DNA of 64,000 nt from Pandoraea faecigallinarum. Its GTDB lineage: Bacteria > Pseudomonadota > Gammaproteobacteria > Burkholderiales > Burkholderiaceae. The notes beneath the pieces were generated by a model, which saw only the letters and a list, made by a program, of their open reading frames with translations, was not told the DNA's origin and did no database searches. Positions 54,626 through 64,000 of this stretch are shown here, piece by piece. The translations under genes and the position numbers were made by a program. The stretch is taken from positions 5,084,001 to 5,148,000 of the forward strand of contig NZ_CP011807.3 of assembly GCF_001029105.3 (NCBI RefSeq). The letters are read 5' to 3'. How positions within the stretch are numbered: position 1 is the first letter of the stretch; each line of letters begins with the position of its first letter.

Positions 54626-54654
54626 TGCCGGGACCGGGTGATCGCCGACGTCTG

Positions 54655-55866
54655 TCAGACGGGATCCGCACTCGGGGGCAATGCCGGCCCCGCCCGGCGA
54701 ATGAGGGCCGTGTGGAAACACCACGACAGTACCCCGCATGCGGCCATGACGGCCGCCATCGGCACGGCCGAGCGCGCATGCAGCAGGCCCACCGCGGCCC
54801 CGGCACTTGCTGCCGCGAGGAATTGAAGCGCTCCGAGCAGGGCCGACGCCGCACCCGCGCGCTGATGCTGCCGATTGAGCGCTTGCGCGATGGCGTTCGG
54901 CTGGGAAAAGCCGAGGCTTGTCACGTAGGCGAACAGGGGCACCATCAACCCGATGAGTCCGCCGAGCCTGAGCGCCGCCACTGCGAGCATCAGCAAACCC
55001 AGCATGGCGACGAGATTGTTGGTACGGCGCAACACGTCGGCGGGACGGCGCTTACGCAGCAGATAGGCGTTGATCTGCGAACCGCCGATGATGCCGCACG
55101 CGTTCAGTCCGAAGAGCCAGCCGTAGTTGGCCGGGTCGATGCCGTACAGATTGATGAACACGAAAGGCGAGCCGGTGATGTACGCGAACATCCCGGCCTG
55201 GGATACGCCGCCCGCCAATGCGTTGCCCATGAATTCCCGATCGCGCAGCAGCGCGCCATAGTTGTGCCACGCCGTCGCAAGCCAGTTGCGCGCCTGCTTC
55301 GCTGCCTGACGCGTTTCCGGCAGCCAATAAACGGACATCGCGAAGCACGCCGCCCCAAAGACGGTGAGGCCCCAGAAGATCGCGCGCCAGCCGACGAAGT
55401 TCAACACTTGCCCGCCGATGAGCGGCGCGAGAATGGGGGCGGCGCCCATGATGAGCGTCATGCGCGAGAGGACTCGCGCCACCGTGGCCGTATCGAACAG
55501 GTCGCGCGCCATCGCACGGGCGATCACGAAACACGCGCAGCCGCCAACGGCCTGAATGAAGCGGCTCACGATGAGAGTCTCGATATTGGGTGCGAGCGCG
55601 CAGCCCGCGGAAGCGAGCGTGTAGAGCGCGAGTCCGGCATACAGCGGACGCTTGCGGCCGTAACGATCGGCCAGTGGACCGTGGAGCAACTGACCCAGGC
55701 CCAGCCCGATGAAGAACGACGCGAGGGAGAATTGCACCGCGGCGTCCGTCGTGCTCAATTCGCGTGCGATGCTCGGCAGCGCAGGCAGATACATGTCGAT
55801 CGAGAGCGAACCGATGGCCGACAGAATGCCGAGGACGAAAACGGTGCGAAAAGTTTGAGCGGGCAT
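54655..55866 (-). CDS. Bcr/CflA-family MFS drug efflux transporter
   Basis: This is a 403-residue inner-membrane proton antiporter of the drug:H+ antiporter 12-helix group. The Bcr/CflA pattern is present: first helix LGILSAIGSLSIDMYLPALP, the MFS loop motif GPLADRYGRKRPL between helices 2 and 3, and RFIQAVGGCACFVIARAMAR in helices 4-5. I start at ATG 55866 (AGGTG upstream) rather than the in-frame ATG at 55896, which adds 10 residues before the first helix. A TATGAT-like -10 lies 26-31 bases upstream. The substrate is unknown. It is unrelated to the flagellar genes. Confidence 0.92.
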   Translation of the reverse strand: MPAQTFRTVFVLGILSAIGSLSIDMYLPALPSIARELSTTDAAVQFSLASFFIGLGLGQLLHGPLADRYGRKRPLYAGLALYTLASAGCALAPNIETLIVSRFIQAVGGCACFVIARAMARDLFDTATVARVLSRMTLIMGAAPILAPLIGGQVLNFVGWRAIFWGLTVFGAACFAMSVYWLPETRQAAKQARNWLATAWHNYGALLRDREFMGNALAGGVSQAGMFAYITGSPFVFINLYGIDPANYGWLFGLNACGIIGGSQINAYLLRKRRPADVLRRTNNLVAMLGLLMLAVAALRLGGLIGLMVPLFAYVTSLGFSQPNAIAQALNRQHQRAGAASALLGALQFLAAASAGAAVGLLHARSAVPMAAVMAACGVLSWCFHTALIRRAGPALPPSADPV

Positions 55867-56041
55867 TGAGCGACACCTAGGGTAATCCCGAATCATACGG
55901 CATTCGCCCCGGTTTTGCTTAAATTGTGGGCAGAGGGGTGCTCGACTTATCGTTGAACGGCCCCTCCGCGCCCGGACCCCGCCGGTTGCGCGCCATTGTC
56001 ACGCCCGAATCGCTAGTGGCAACGACGTAGGTGCCGTGCCC

Positions 56042-57760
56042 TCACGCCGTCTTTTCCTCGTGCAGCCCCAGCGATTCCACCATCTGTTCGCGCATGATGA
56101 ATTTCTGCACCTTGCCCGTGACGGTCATTGGCATCTCGTCCACGAAACGGATATAGCGCGGGATTTTGTAGTGCGCGATCTGATCCTTGCAGAACGCCCG
56201 GATTTCATCTTCCGTGGCACGCTGACCGGGCTTGAGAATGATCCACGCGCAGACTTCCTCGCCGTACTTCGCATCCGGCACGCCAAAGACCTGCACCGCC
56301 TGGACTTTCGGATGGCGGAACAGGAACTCCTCGATTTCGCGCGGGTAGATGTTCTCGCCGCCGCGAATGAGCATGTCCTTCACGCGACCGACGATGTTGC
56401 AGTATCCCTCTTCGTCGAGCGTGGCGAGATCGCCCGTGTGCATCCATCCGTCGCGGATCGCCTCGCGCGTGCGCGGCTCGTCGTCCCAATAGCCCTGCAT
56501 TACGGAGTAGCCCTTTGTGCACAGTTCGCCCTTCTCGCCCACAGGCACGATGTCGCCGGCCGCGTCGACGAGCTTGACCTCAAGGTGGGGCTGCACGCGC
56601 CCGACCGTGGTCACGCGCTTTTCCAGCGGATCGGTCGTCGTGGTCTGGAACGACACCGGGCTCGTCTCCGTCATGCCGTAGGCAATCGTCACTTCGCTCA
56701 TGTGCATCTGGTCGATCACCCGCTTCATCGTCTCGATGGGGCATGGCGAACCGGCCATGATGCCCGTGCGCAACGTATCGAAGTGGTAATTGCCGAACTC
56801 CGGATGGTCGAGTTGCGCGATGAACATCGTGGGCACGCCGTGCAGCGCGGTGCAACTCTCTTCGGAGACGGCGGCCATGGTGGCCTTCGGGTCGAACGCC
56901 TCTCCGGGAAACACCATCGTCGCGCCCGTCGATACGCAGGCGAGCACGGCCAGCACCATGCCGAAGCAGTGGTAGAACGGCACGGGAATGCAGAGGCTGT
57001 CGCGCTCGGAGAAGCGCATGGCCATCGCGATGAACCGGCCATTGTTGACGATGTTGTGGTGCGTGAGCGTCGCCCCCTTGGGGTTACCGGTCGTGCCGCT
57101 CGTGAACTGGATGTTGATGGGATCGAAGCAATCGAGGGCGTCGGAAACGCGTCGCAGTTCGTCGAGATTGGCGTCGGCGCCCAGCGTGACCACGTCGCTG
57201 AAATTCATCATGCCGGGCGTGGTCTCCAGCCCCATGCGGATAATGGTACGCAGCGTCGGGAATTTTGCCGATTGAAGTTGTCCTGGCGCACACGTCGCCA
57301 ATTCGGGGGCCAGCGCGTTGAGCATCTCCAGATAACGCGACGACTTGAACGACTCCGCCGCGACCAGAGCCTTGCAGCCGACCTTGTTCAGTGCGTACTC
57401 CAGCTCGGCCATCCGGTAGGCGGGGTTGATGTTCACCAGAATCAACCCGGCACGCGCCGTGGCAAATTGCGTGACCAGCCACTCGACGCGATTCGGCGAC
57501 CAGATCCCCACGCGGTCGCCCTTCTTCAGTCCGAGCGAAATCAGCCCGGCGGCAAATGTGTCGACGTGAGCGATGAACTCACGCCATGTCCAGTCCACGC
57601 CCTGCTCGCGAAACACCACGGCCTGCCGCTCCGGAAACTTCGCCGCCGTCTCGGCGAGCAGTCCGAATACCGTCAACGTCGAAAGCGGTACGGTGGTATC
57701 ACCCTTCACATACGACAGCCCATTACGAGGTACAACGCCCGCACCTTCCCGGCTTTCCAT
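56042..57760 (-). CDS. AMP-binding acyl-CoA synthetase
   Basis: The 572-residue ANL-superfamily enzyme activates a carboxylic acid with ATP and CoA. The P-loop [10 protein letters not shown] is at 220-229, with the YGMTETSP motif, the [20 protein letters not shown] region and the hinge [20 protein letters not shown]. The C-terminal catalytic Lys is near 550 ([10 protein letters not shown]). It resembles medium- or long-chain fatty acyl-CoA synthetases of the ACSF2/FadD-like group; the true substrate cannot be read from sequence. AGGAG lies before the ATG. A perfect palindrome about 270 bases upstream may be its operator. Confidence 0.92.
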   Translation of the reverse strand: MESREGAGVVPRNGLSYVKGDTTVPLSTLTVFGLLAETAAKFPERQAVVFREQGVDWTWREFIAHVDTFAAGLISLGLKKGDRVGIWSPNRVEWLVTQFATARAGLILVNINPAYRMAELEYALNKVGCKALVAAESFKSSRYLEMLNALAPELATCAPGQLQSAKFPTLRTIIRMGLETTPGMMNFSDVVTLGADANLDELRRVSDALDCFDPINIQFTSGTTGNPKGATLTHHNIVNNGRFIAMAMRFSERDSLCIPVPFYHCFGMVLAVLACVSTGATMVFPGEAFDPKATMAAVSEESCTALHGVPTMFIAQLDHPEFGNYHFDTLRTGIMAGSPCPIETMKRVIDQMHMSEVTIAYGMTETSPVSFQTTTTDPLEKRVTTVGRVQPHLEVKLVDAAGDIVPVGEKGELCTKGYSVMQGYWDDEPRTREAIRDGWMHTGDLATLDEEGYCNIVGRVKDMLIRGGENIYPREIEEFLFRHPKVQAVQVFGVPDAKYGEEVCAWIILKPGQRATEDEIRAFCKDQIAHYKIPRYIRFVDEMPMTVTGKVQKFIMREQMVESLGLHEEKTA

Positions 57761-58026
57761 GCTTTTGTCTCCTGAAGCACTACTGAAGTGGTCAATGCTG
57801 TCGCGTGACGGCGATGTCGTCGTTGTTGCGGTTGCCGTGCAGCCGCCTGGCCGCCTGGCCTATGCTGCCGATGTCGCCTGCAAGGCTTGTGACTTCCGCG
57901 GCGATCCCGGCCGGGCCACACCCGCCGATGCAGAGGGCCGTCCGCCGACGACGAACCCGCCTGTCGTCGCATCGAACGACGGCGAGCGTCTCTTCATAAC
58001 AATAGCGCGTCACGCTGGCTTGACGT

Positions 58027-58040
58027 TTACGTTAACGTAA
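58027..58040. promoter_or_regulatory. Perfect 14-bp palindrome TTACGTTAACGTAA, candidate operator
   Basis: TTACGTTAACGTAA equals its own reverse complement. It lies in the upstream region of the acyl-CoA synthetase, about 267 bases from the start codon. The ACGTTAACGT core resembles operators that I associate with MerR-family LiuR regulators of branched-chain amino acid and fatty acid degradation in Proteobacteria; this link is from memory. An adjacent GACGTTTACG on the left gives a partial second half-site. Confidence 0.6.
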
Positions 58041-58168
58041 TTTGAGTGACGTATCGAGTGGGGATGGCCCTGAGTGTAGGGTGTCGGCGACCACGGTCCG
58101 AAGGCCCCACGGCAATGGCCGTGTATCCGAACGGACCGGAACGGATCGGAACGGGCCAGACAAAACAA

Positions 58169-58198
58169 AAGCCCCACGCACGTTAATGCATGGGGCTT
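58169..58198 (-). terminator. Intrinsic terminator of the atp operon
   Basis: Arms AAGCCCCACGCA (58169-58180) and TGCATGGGGCTT (58187-58198) pair at 11 of 12 positions with a 6-base loop. On the minus strand the hairpin is followed by TTTTGTTTTG. It lies about 93 bases after the atpC stop. Confidence 0.88.
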
Positions 58199-58290
58199 CC
58201 GCTGCCTTTACGCGACGACGAGCGTCCTGAAATGCTCGTCTCGGCAATCGACCGGCATTGTGCGGCACGAGGCCGTCACAACGTCGAGGT

Positions 58291-58707
58291 TTACTTCCTC
58301 GAACGCAGTTTCTGAATCGCTGCGAGTTGCGCAACCGCTTGGGCCAGTTCGGCCTGGGCGGTAGCGTACTCGATGTTCGAATCCTTGTTCGACATTGCTT
58401 CTTCTGCACGACGCTTGGCATCGTTAGCCTTGGCTTCGTCCAGATCCTTGCCGCGGATGGCGGTGTCGGCGAGCACGGTCACCGTGCCCGGTTGCACTTC
58501 GAGAATGCCGCCTGCCACGAAGACGAAGTCCTCGTTACCTGCTTCGTCCTCGATGCGCACGGCACCCGGCTTGATACGCGTGATCAGCGGCGTGTGGCCG
58601 GGCAGGATACCCAGCTCGCCGGCTTCGCCGGGCAGCGCCACAAAGCGCGCCTTACCCGAGAAGATTTCCTCTTCCGCGCTGACGACGTCTACGTGAATGG
58701 TTGCCAT
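58291..58707 (-). CDS. atpC: ATP synthase F1 subunit epsilon
   Basis: Epsilon is the central-stalk subunit that regulates catalysis. The 138-residue product has the N-terminal beta-barrel ([40 protein letters not shown]) and the C-terminal helical hairpin ([20 protein letters not shown]). Length matches the family. It is the last gene of the operon, 147 bases after atpD, a longer gap than between the other atp genes. Confidence 0.97.
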   Translation of the reverse strand: MATIHVDVVSAEEEIFSGKARFVALPGEAGELGILPGHTPLITRIKPGAVRIEDEAGNEDFVFVAGGILEVQPGTVTVLADTAIRGKDLDEAKANDAKRRAEEAMSNKDSNIEYATAQAELAQAVAQLAAIQKLRSRK

Positions 58708-58854
58708 AATCGCTCCCGTTGAGTGTGATGAAGCGGCAGGCGCGCCGGTCCGGACGTTACCGTCCTCGCCTCGCTACCCCGCCCCGCAACAGTCACCTGC
58801 CGGGTTGCGGTGGCGTCTCTTGCGAGACCCCGCCGTCGCCCGGCACTCAACCGT

Positions 58855-60264
<1,410 letters not shown>

Positions 60265-60307
60265 TCAAATTCATTTCGCCTTACGGCGCATCGGCCCGTG
60301 CCACCGC

Positions 60308-61195
60308 TTACACTGCGGCGGCGCCACCCACGATTTCGGACAGTTCCTTCGTAATCGCTGCTTGACGGCCCTTGTTGTAGACCATCTGCAATTCACCGAT
60401 CACGGTCTTTGCGTTGTCCGACGCGGCCTTCATGGCCACCATGCGGGCGGACTGTTCCGACGCCATGTTCTCTGCGACTGCCTGATACACGACAGCTTCG
60501 ACATATCGCACCAGCAGGGCATCGACGACCGTCTTCGCATCCGGTTCGTAGATGTAGTCCCACGAATGCTGTGCCGGGACCGCGCTCGCGTCTTCCGATT
60601 CGCCTTCCAGCTTTTCGGGCAGCGGCAGCAGTTGCTCGACCACGGCTTCCTGCTTCATCGTGTTCACGAAGCGGTTGTAAGCCAGGTACACGGCGTCCAG
60701 CTTGCCTTCGGCGTACGCGTCGAGCTGCAACTTCACAGCGCCGATCAGCTTGTCGAGGTGCGGGGTGTCGCCCAGTTGCACAACGTGCGAAACCACCTTC
60801 GCGCCGATACGGTTCAGGAAGCCGAAGCCCTTGCCGCCGATAGCGGTGGCCTCGACCTTCAGGCCCTGTGCTTCGATGTCCTTCAGCTTGCTCACCACGG
60901 CACGCAGCACGTTGGTGTTCAAGCCGCCGCACAGGCCCTTGTCCGTCGTCACCACGATGATGCCGGCCGCTTTCGCGTCGGCATGCTTCACCATGAACGG
61001 GTGGTGGTATTCCGGATTCGCCTGGCCCATATGCGCGGCGATCTGGCGCACCTTGTCAGCGTACGGCCGGGCATGACGCATGCGTTCCTGCGCCTTGCGC
61101 ATCTTCGACGCGGCCACCATTTCCATGGCCTTGGTGATCTTGCGCGTGTTTTGCACGCTCTTGATCTTGCCGCGAATTTCCTTCATTCCAGCCAT
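60308..61195 (-). CDS. atpG: ATP synthase F1 subunit gamma
   Basis: Gamma is the rotating shaft. The 295-residue product has the long N-terminal helix ([39 protein letters not shown]), the central [20 protein letters not shown], and the C-terminal helix with the family signature ([15 protein letters not shown]). Length fits the family (~287-295). Confidence 0.97.
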   Translation of the reverse strand: MAGMKEIRGKIKSVQNTRKITKAMEMVAASKMRKAQERMRHARPYADKVRQIAAHMGQANPEYHHPFMVKHADAKAAGIIVVTTDKGLCGGLNTNVLRAVVSKLKDIEAQGLKVEATAIGGKGFGFLNRIGAKVVSHVVQLGDTPHLDKLIGAVKLQLDAYAEGKLDAVYLAYNRFVNTMKQEAVVEQLLPLPEKLEGESEDASAVPAQHSWDYIYEPDAKTVVDALLVRYVEAVVYQAVAENMASEQSARMVAMKAASDNAKTVIGELQMVYNKGRQAAITKELSEIVGGAAAV

Positions 61196-61283
61196 TGCTT
61201 ACTCCTTGTCTCGGCGCGACGTTCGGTATTGCCTGAACATCGCGCCTTCCCGGGTCCGTTGAATAGTTACCGATTCAACCGGA

Positions 61284-62825
61284 TTAGTAAGCGCCGGTCT
61301 TCTTGAAGTCCTTGACCGCAGCGTGCAGGGCAGCTTCGTCGTCCTTCGAGAGATCTTTGGTCTCTTCGATACGGCCGATGAGTGCGCCGTGGCTGGTCTT
61401 CAGAACTTCACGCAGACCCTTTTCGAACGGCAGGACCTGAGCGATTTCGAGATCGTCCAGATAGCCGTTGTTGGCGGCGAACAGCGAAACGGCCAGTTCC
61501 CACACTTGCAGCGGCGCGAATTGCGGCTGCTTGAGCAGTTCCGTCACGCGGCGGCCGCGCTCGAGTTGCTTACGGGTCGCTTCGTCCAGATCCGAGGCGA
61601 ACTGCGCGAACGCAGCCAGCTCACGGTACTGTGCGAGGTCGGTACGGATACCGCCCGACAGCTTCTTGATGACCTTCGTCTGAGCGGCACCACCCACACG
61701 CGACACCGAGATACCGGCGTTGATTGCCGGACGGATGCCTGCGTTGAACAGGTCGGTTTCCAGGAAGATCTGGCCGTCGGTAATCGAGATCACGTTCGTC
61801 GGAACGAATGCGGTCACGTCGCCGGCTTGCGTTTCAATGATCGGCAGTGCCGTCAGCGAGCCGCTCTGGCCCTTGACTGCGCCGTTGGTGAACTTCTCGA
61901 CGTACTCTTCCGAGACACGGGCAGCACGCTCGAGCAGACGCGAGTGCAGATAGAACACGTCACCCGGGTAAGCTTCACGGCCCGGCGGGCGGCGCAGCAG
62001 CAGCGAGATCTGACGATAGGCCCAGGCTTGCTTGGTCAAGTCGTCATAAATGATCAGCGCGTCTTCGCCGCGGTCGCGGAAGTATTCGCCCATCGTGCAA
62101 CCGGAGTACGGTGCGATGAACTGCATGGCGGCCGAGTCCGAAGCGGTGGCGGTCACGATGATCGTGTATTCCATCGCGCCGTGCTCTTCGAGCTTGCGCA
62201 CCACGTTCATGATCGACGAAGCCTTCTGGCCGATCGCGACGTAGACGCAGGTCACGCCCTTGCCCTTCTGCGAAATGATCGTGTCGATGGCCACAGCGGT
62301 CTTACCCGTCTGGCGGTCACCGATGATCAGCTCACGCTGGCCGCGGCCGATCGGCACCATGGCGTCGATAGCCTTCGTACCGGTTTGCAGCGGCTGCGAC
62401 ACCGACTTACGCCAAATCACGCCCGGGGCAATCTTTTCGATCGCGTCGGTTTCCTTCGCGTTGATCGGACCCTTGCCGTCGATCGGCTGGCCCAGTGCGT
62501 CAACGACGCGGCCCTTCAGTTCCGGGCCGACCGGCACTTCAAGAATGCGGCCCGTGCACTTGACGGTGTCGCCTTCCGAGATGTGCTCGTACTCGCCCAG
62601 AATCACGGCGCCGACGGAGTCGCGTTCGAGGTTCAGTGCCAGACCAAACGTGTTGCCCGGGAATTCGAGCATTTCGCCCTGCATCACGTCCGACAGACCG
62701 TGAATGCGGCAGATGCCGTCCGTCACCGAGATCACGGTGCCTTCGTTACGGACTTCGGCGCCGCTATCGAGACCTTGAATCCGGCTCTTGATCAGTTCGC
62801 TGATTTCAGAGGGATTGAGTTGCAT
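61284..62825 (-). CDS. atpA: ATP synthase F1 subunit alpha
   Basis: Alpha is the non-catalytic nucleotide-binding subunit. The 513-residue product equals the E. coli length. It has the delta-binding N-terminus ([17 protein letters not shown]), Walker A GDRQTGKT at 169-176, [12 protein letters not shown], and the signature [13 protein letters not shown]. It lies 50 bases after atpH. Confidence 0.98.
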   Translation of the reverse strand: MQLNPSEISELIKSRIQGLDSGAEVRNEGTVISVTDGICRIHGLSDVMQGEMLEFPGNTFGLALNLERDSVGAVILGEYEHISEGDTVKCTGRILEVPVGPELKGRVVDALGQPIDGKGPINAKETDAIEKIAPGVIWRKSVSQPLQTGTKAIDAMVPIGRGQRELIIGDRQTGKTAVAIDTIISQKGKGVTCVYVAIGQKASSIMNVVRKLEEHGAMEYTIIVTATASDSAAMQFIAPYSGCTMGEYFRDRGEDALIIYDDLTKQAWAYRQISLLLRRPPGREAYPGDVFYLHSRLLERAARVSEEYVEKFTNGAVKGQSGSLTALPIIETQAGDVTAFVPTNVISITDGQIFLETDLFNAGIRPAINAGISVSRVGGAAQTKVIKKLSGGIRTDLAQYRELAAFAQFASDLDEATRKQLERGRRVTELLKQPQFAPLQVWELAVSLFAANNGYLDDLEIAQVLPFEKGLREVLKTSHGALIGRIEETKDLSKDDEAALHAAVKDFKKTGAY

Positions 62826-62875
62826 ATGTGCTCCTGATATTCAATTCTTGCCGTCGCAGGCGTATCGCGCCGGCC

Positions 62876-63406
62876 TCAGGCCGTCAGCGACGTCCGCATA
62901 GCCGCCAGGCGGGCGCGCACCGAAGTGTCCAGCACCTCGTCGCCAACCACCACACGCACGCCGCCGATGAGCGACGGATCAACCGTCACGCTCGGGTTGA
63001 GCTTGCAGCCGAACTTGTGCTCGAGGCCCTTGACCAGCGAGGTCAATTGCTCGCCTTCGAGCGGGAAGGCGCTTTCGATCGTGGCGTCTGCCGAACCGGC
63101 AGCAGCGTTCTTCAACGCTTCGAACTGTCCGGCGATTTCCGGCATGGCAGCCAGACGGCCGTTCTCGACCACGGCGGCGGCGAAGTTGCGCACTTCGGCG
63201 TCGGTCGATTTCACGGCAGCGGTCAGCACGTCGACGACTTGCGACGGGGAGACCTTCGGATCGTCGGCCAGGTTGGCCACTTCGGGCAGCGCTGCCACTT
63301 GCGCCAGTTCGCGCACGAGCTGCGACCAGCGATTCAGATCGCCGGACTTGGCCACGCGGAACAACGCTTCGGCATACGGACGAGCGATGGTAGCGAGTTC
63401 GGCCAT
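62876..63406 (-). CDS. atpH: ATP synthase F1 subunit delta
   Basis: Delta joins the peripheral stalk to F1. The 176-residue product has the N-terminal helical domain ([20 protein letters not shown]) and the C-terminal signature region ([33 protein letters not shown]). Length fits the family. It starts 2 bases after the atpF stop. Confidence 0.97.
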   Translation of the reverse strand: MAELATIARPYAEALFRVAKSGDLNRWSQLVRELAQVAALPEVANLADDPKVSPSQVVDVLTAAVKSTDAEVRNFAAAVVENGRLAAMPEIAGQFEALKNAAAGSADATIESAFPLEGEQLTSLVKGLEHKFGCKLNPSVTVDPSLIGGVRVVVGDEVLDTSVRARLAAMRTSLTA

Positions 63407-63408
63407 GA

Positions 63409-63879
63409 TCAGAGCTCTGCCTTGAGTTGGTTCAGCAGGTCGGCGTGGGCCTTGGCGTCGATTTCACGCTTCAGGATCTGCTCGGCGCCCTTCACTGCCA
63501 GACCAGCCACGTCTTCGCGCAGCGATTCACGGACCTTGACGGCCTGATTCTCGGCTTCCGCCTTGGCATTGGCGATGATACGAGCCGCTTCGGCTTGCGC
63601 CTGCGCCTTGATCTCTTCGGCCACGGCCAGTGCACGCTTCTCGGCGTCGGCGATACGCTTCGCGCCTTCGTCGCGGGCGTCCGCGAGGGCTTGCGTGGAG
63701 CGCTTGTTGGCGGCTTCGAGTTCAGCCTTGCCCTTGTCGGCGGCGGCCAGACCGTCTGCGATTTTCTTCGCGCGTTCGTCGATAGCCTTGATCAGCGGCG
63801 GCCACACGAATTTCATCGTGAACCATGCCAGGATCAGAAACACGACGGTTTGCGCGAACAGAGTTGCGTTTATGTTCAC
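63409..63879 (-). CDS. atpF: ATP synthase Fo subunit b (GTG start)
   Basis: Subunit b forms the peripheral stalk dimer. The 156-residue product has one N-terminal membrane segment ([20 protein letters not shown]) with [20 protein letters not shown], then a long charged coiled coil to the end. The start codon is GTG at 63879, with AAAGGAA just upstream. It is the first atp gene fully inside the window; atpE and atpB should follow to the right. Confidence 0.97.
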   Translation of the reverse strand: MNINATLFAQTVVFLILAWFTMKFVWPPLIKAIDERAKKIADGLAAADKGKAELEAANKRSTQALADARDEGAKRIADAEKRALAVAEEIKAQAQAEAARIIANAKAEAENQAVKVRESLREDVAGLAVKGAEQILKREIDAKAHADLLNQLKAEL

Positions 63880-63918
63880 GGTGTTTCCTTTCGGTGATGC
63901 GAGTCGATTGGCAAAACA

Positions 63919-63952
63919 GCGCGCCCCATTGTGCCTGCTGGCTTGGGCGCGC
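63919..63952. repeat. GC-rich inverted repeat in the atpF leader
   Basis: GCGCGCCC (63919-63926) pairs with GGGCGCGC (63945-63952) across an 18-base loop, 40 bases upstream of atpF. It lies in the non-coding stretch 63880-64000 that should separate atpE from atpF. It could stabilise the upstream atpE message. Confidence 0.4.
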
Positions 63953-64000
63953 CGTTCATGTCCAGTGGGCCGCGCAGGTTAGCGCGCGACCGGCCGAAAG

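Larger units (their letters stand above)
54106..54654. other. flhDC upstream control region
   Basis: The 549 bases between flhD (-) and the end of the MFS gene (-) hold no supported gene. Base composition is clearly less GC-rich than the surroundings from about 54150 to 54500. This fits a long, multiply regulated flhDC leader and promoter area. It contains an 8-bp-arm inverted repeat at 54232-54252 and, at the far end, a hairpin that may terminate the MFS transcript (54582-54625). Confidence 0.6.
57761..58290. other. Gene-free interval between atpC and the acyl-CoA synthetase
   Basis: These 530 bases show no supported gene; short frames here lack family features. It holds the atp operon terminator (58169-58198), a perfect palindrome (58027-58040), and presumably the promoter for the acyl-CoA synthetase on the minus strand. 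Confidence 0.6.

Noticed and set aside
58021..58060. Palindrome considered as part of a terminator for atpC
   Set aside because: A better terminator with a T-tract lies upstream at 58169-58198, and the palindrome has no loop or T-run.

Overview
The window is high-GC, gene-dense bacterial DNA. Almost all of it is one continuous flagellum and chemotaxis locus, followed by two metabolic or transport genes and the 3' part of an F1Fo ATP synthase operon. Gene content (FlhDC together with FlhF/FlhG/FliA, FlgM/FlgN, CheD, tandem MCP genes with near-identical signalling domains) and protein sequences point to a betaproteobacterium of the order Burkholderiales. Pandoraea or a close Burkholderiaceae relative is my best guess, from memory of these families and not from a search.

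Layout. Positions 1-5476 (+): the 3' end of flagellin fliC, then fliD, fliS, fliT, a FliK-like gene and a short free-standing FlhB C-terminal homologue. 5598-5933 (-): fliE, divergent from fliF. 6285-17864 (+): fliF-G-H-I-J-K and fliL-M-N-O-P-Q-R, which encode the MS ring, switch, export ATPase complex, hook-length ruler and export gate. 18000-28855 (-): flgB-C-D-E-F-G-H-I-J and flgK-L, which encode the rod, hook, P and L rings and hook-filament junction, written here from 3' to 5'. 29277-31251 (+): flgA, then flgM-flgN. 31363-37505 (-): flhB-flhA-flhF-flhG-fliA. 37638-52953 (-): motA-motB-cheY-like-cheA-cheW-three MCP genes-cheR-cheD-cheB-cheY-cheZ. 53106-54105 (-): the master regulator flhD-flhC. 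54655-57760 (-): a Bcr/CflA-type MFS exporter and an acyl-CoA synthetase. 58291-63879 (-): atpF-H-A-G-D-C; atpE and atpB would lie beyond the right edge.

How it works together. FlhDC should switch on the hook-basal-body genes. FliA (sigma-28), held by FlgM until the hook is complete, should then switch on late genes. Four sigma-28-like promoters are visible, before fliL, flgK, flgM and motA, with a recurring GCCGTTAA or GCCGTNA-type -10 element. FlhF and FlhG add the polar-type placement and number control system to an FlhDC-run regulon.

Most notable points: a probable one-base frameshift that removes the CheR-docking tail of the Aer-like MCP; a FliK paralogue paired with an FlhB-CC mimic; an FlhG whose P-loop has lost its lysines; a long His/Asp-rich N-terminal extension on FliI; a structured flgA leader; an inverted repeat upstream of flhD; and a perfect 14-bp palindrome upstream of the acyl-CoA synthetase. 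I saw no tRNA, rRNA, CRISPR array, insertion sequence or prophage. The content is well understood overall, and I did not find a wholly new system.
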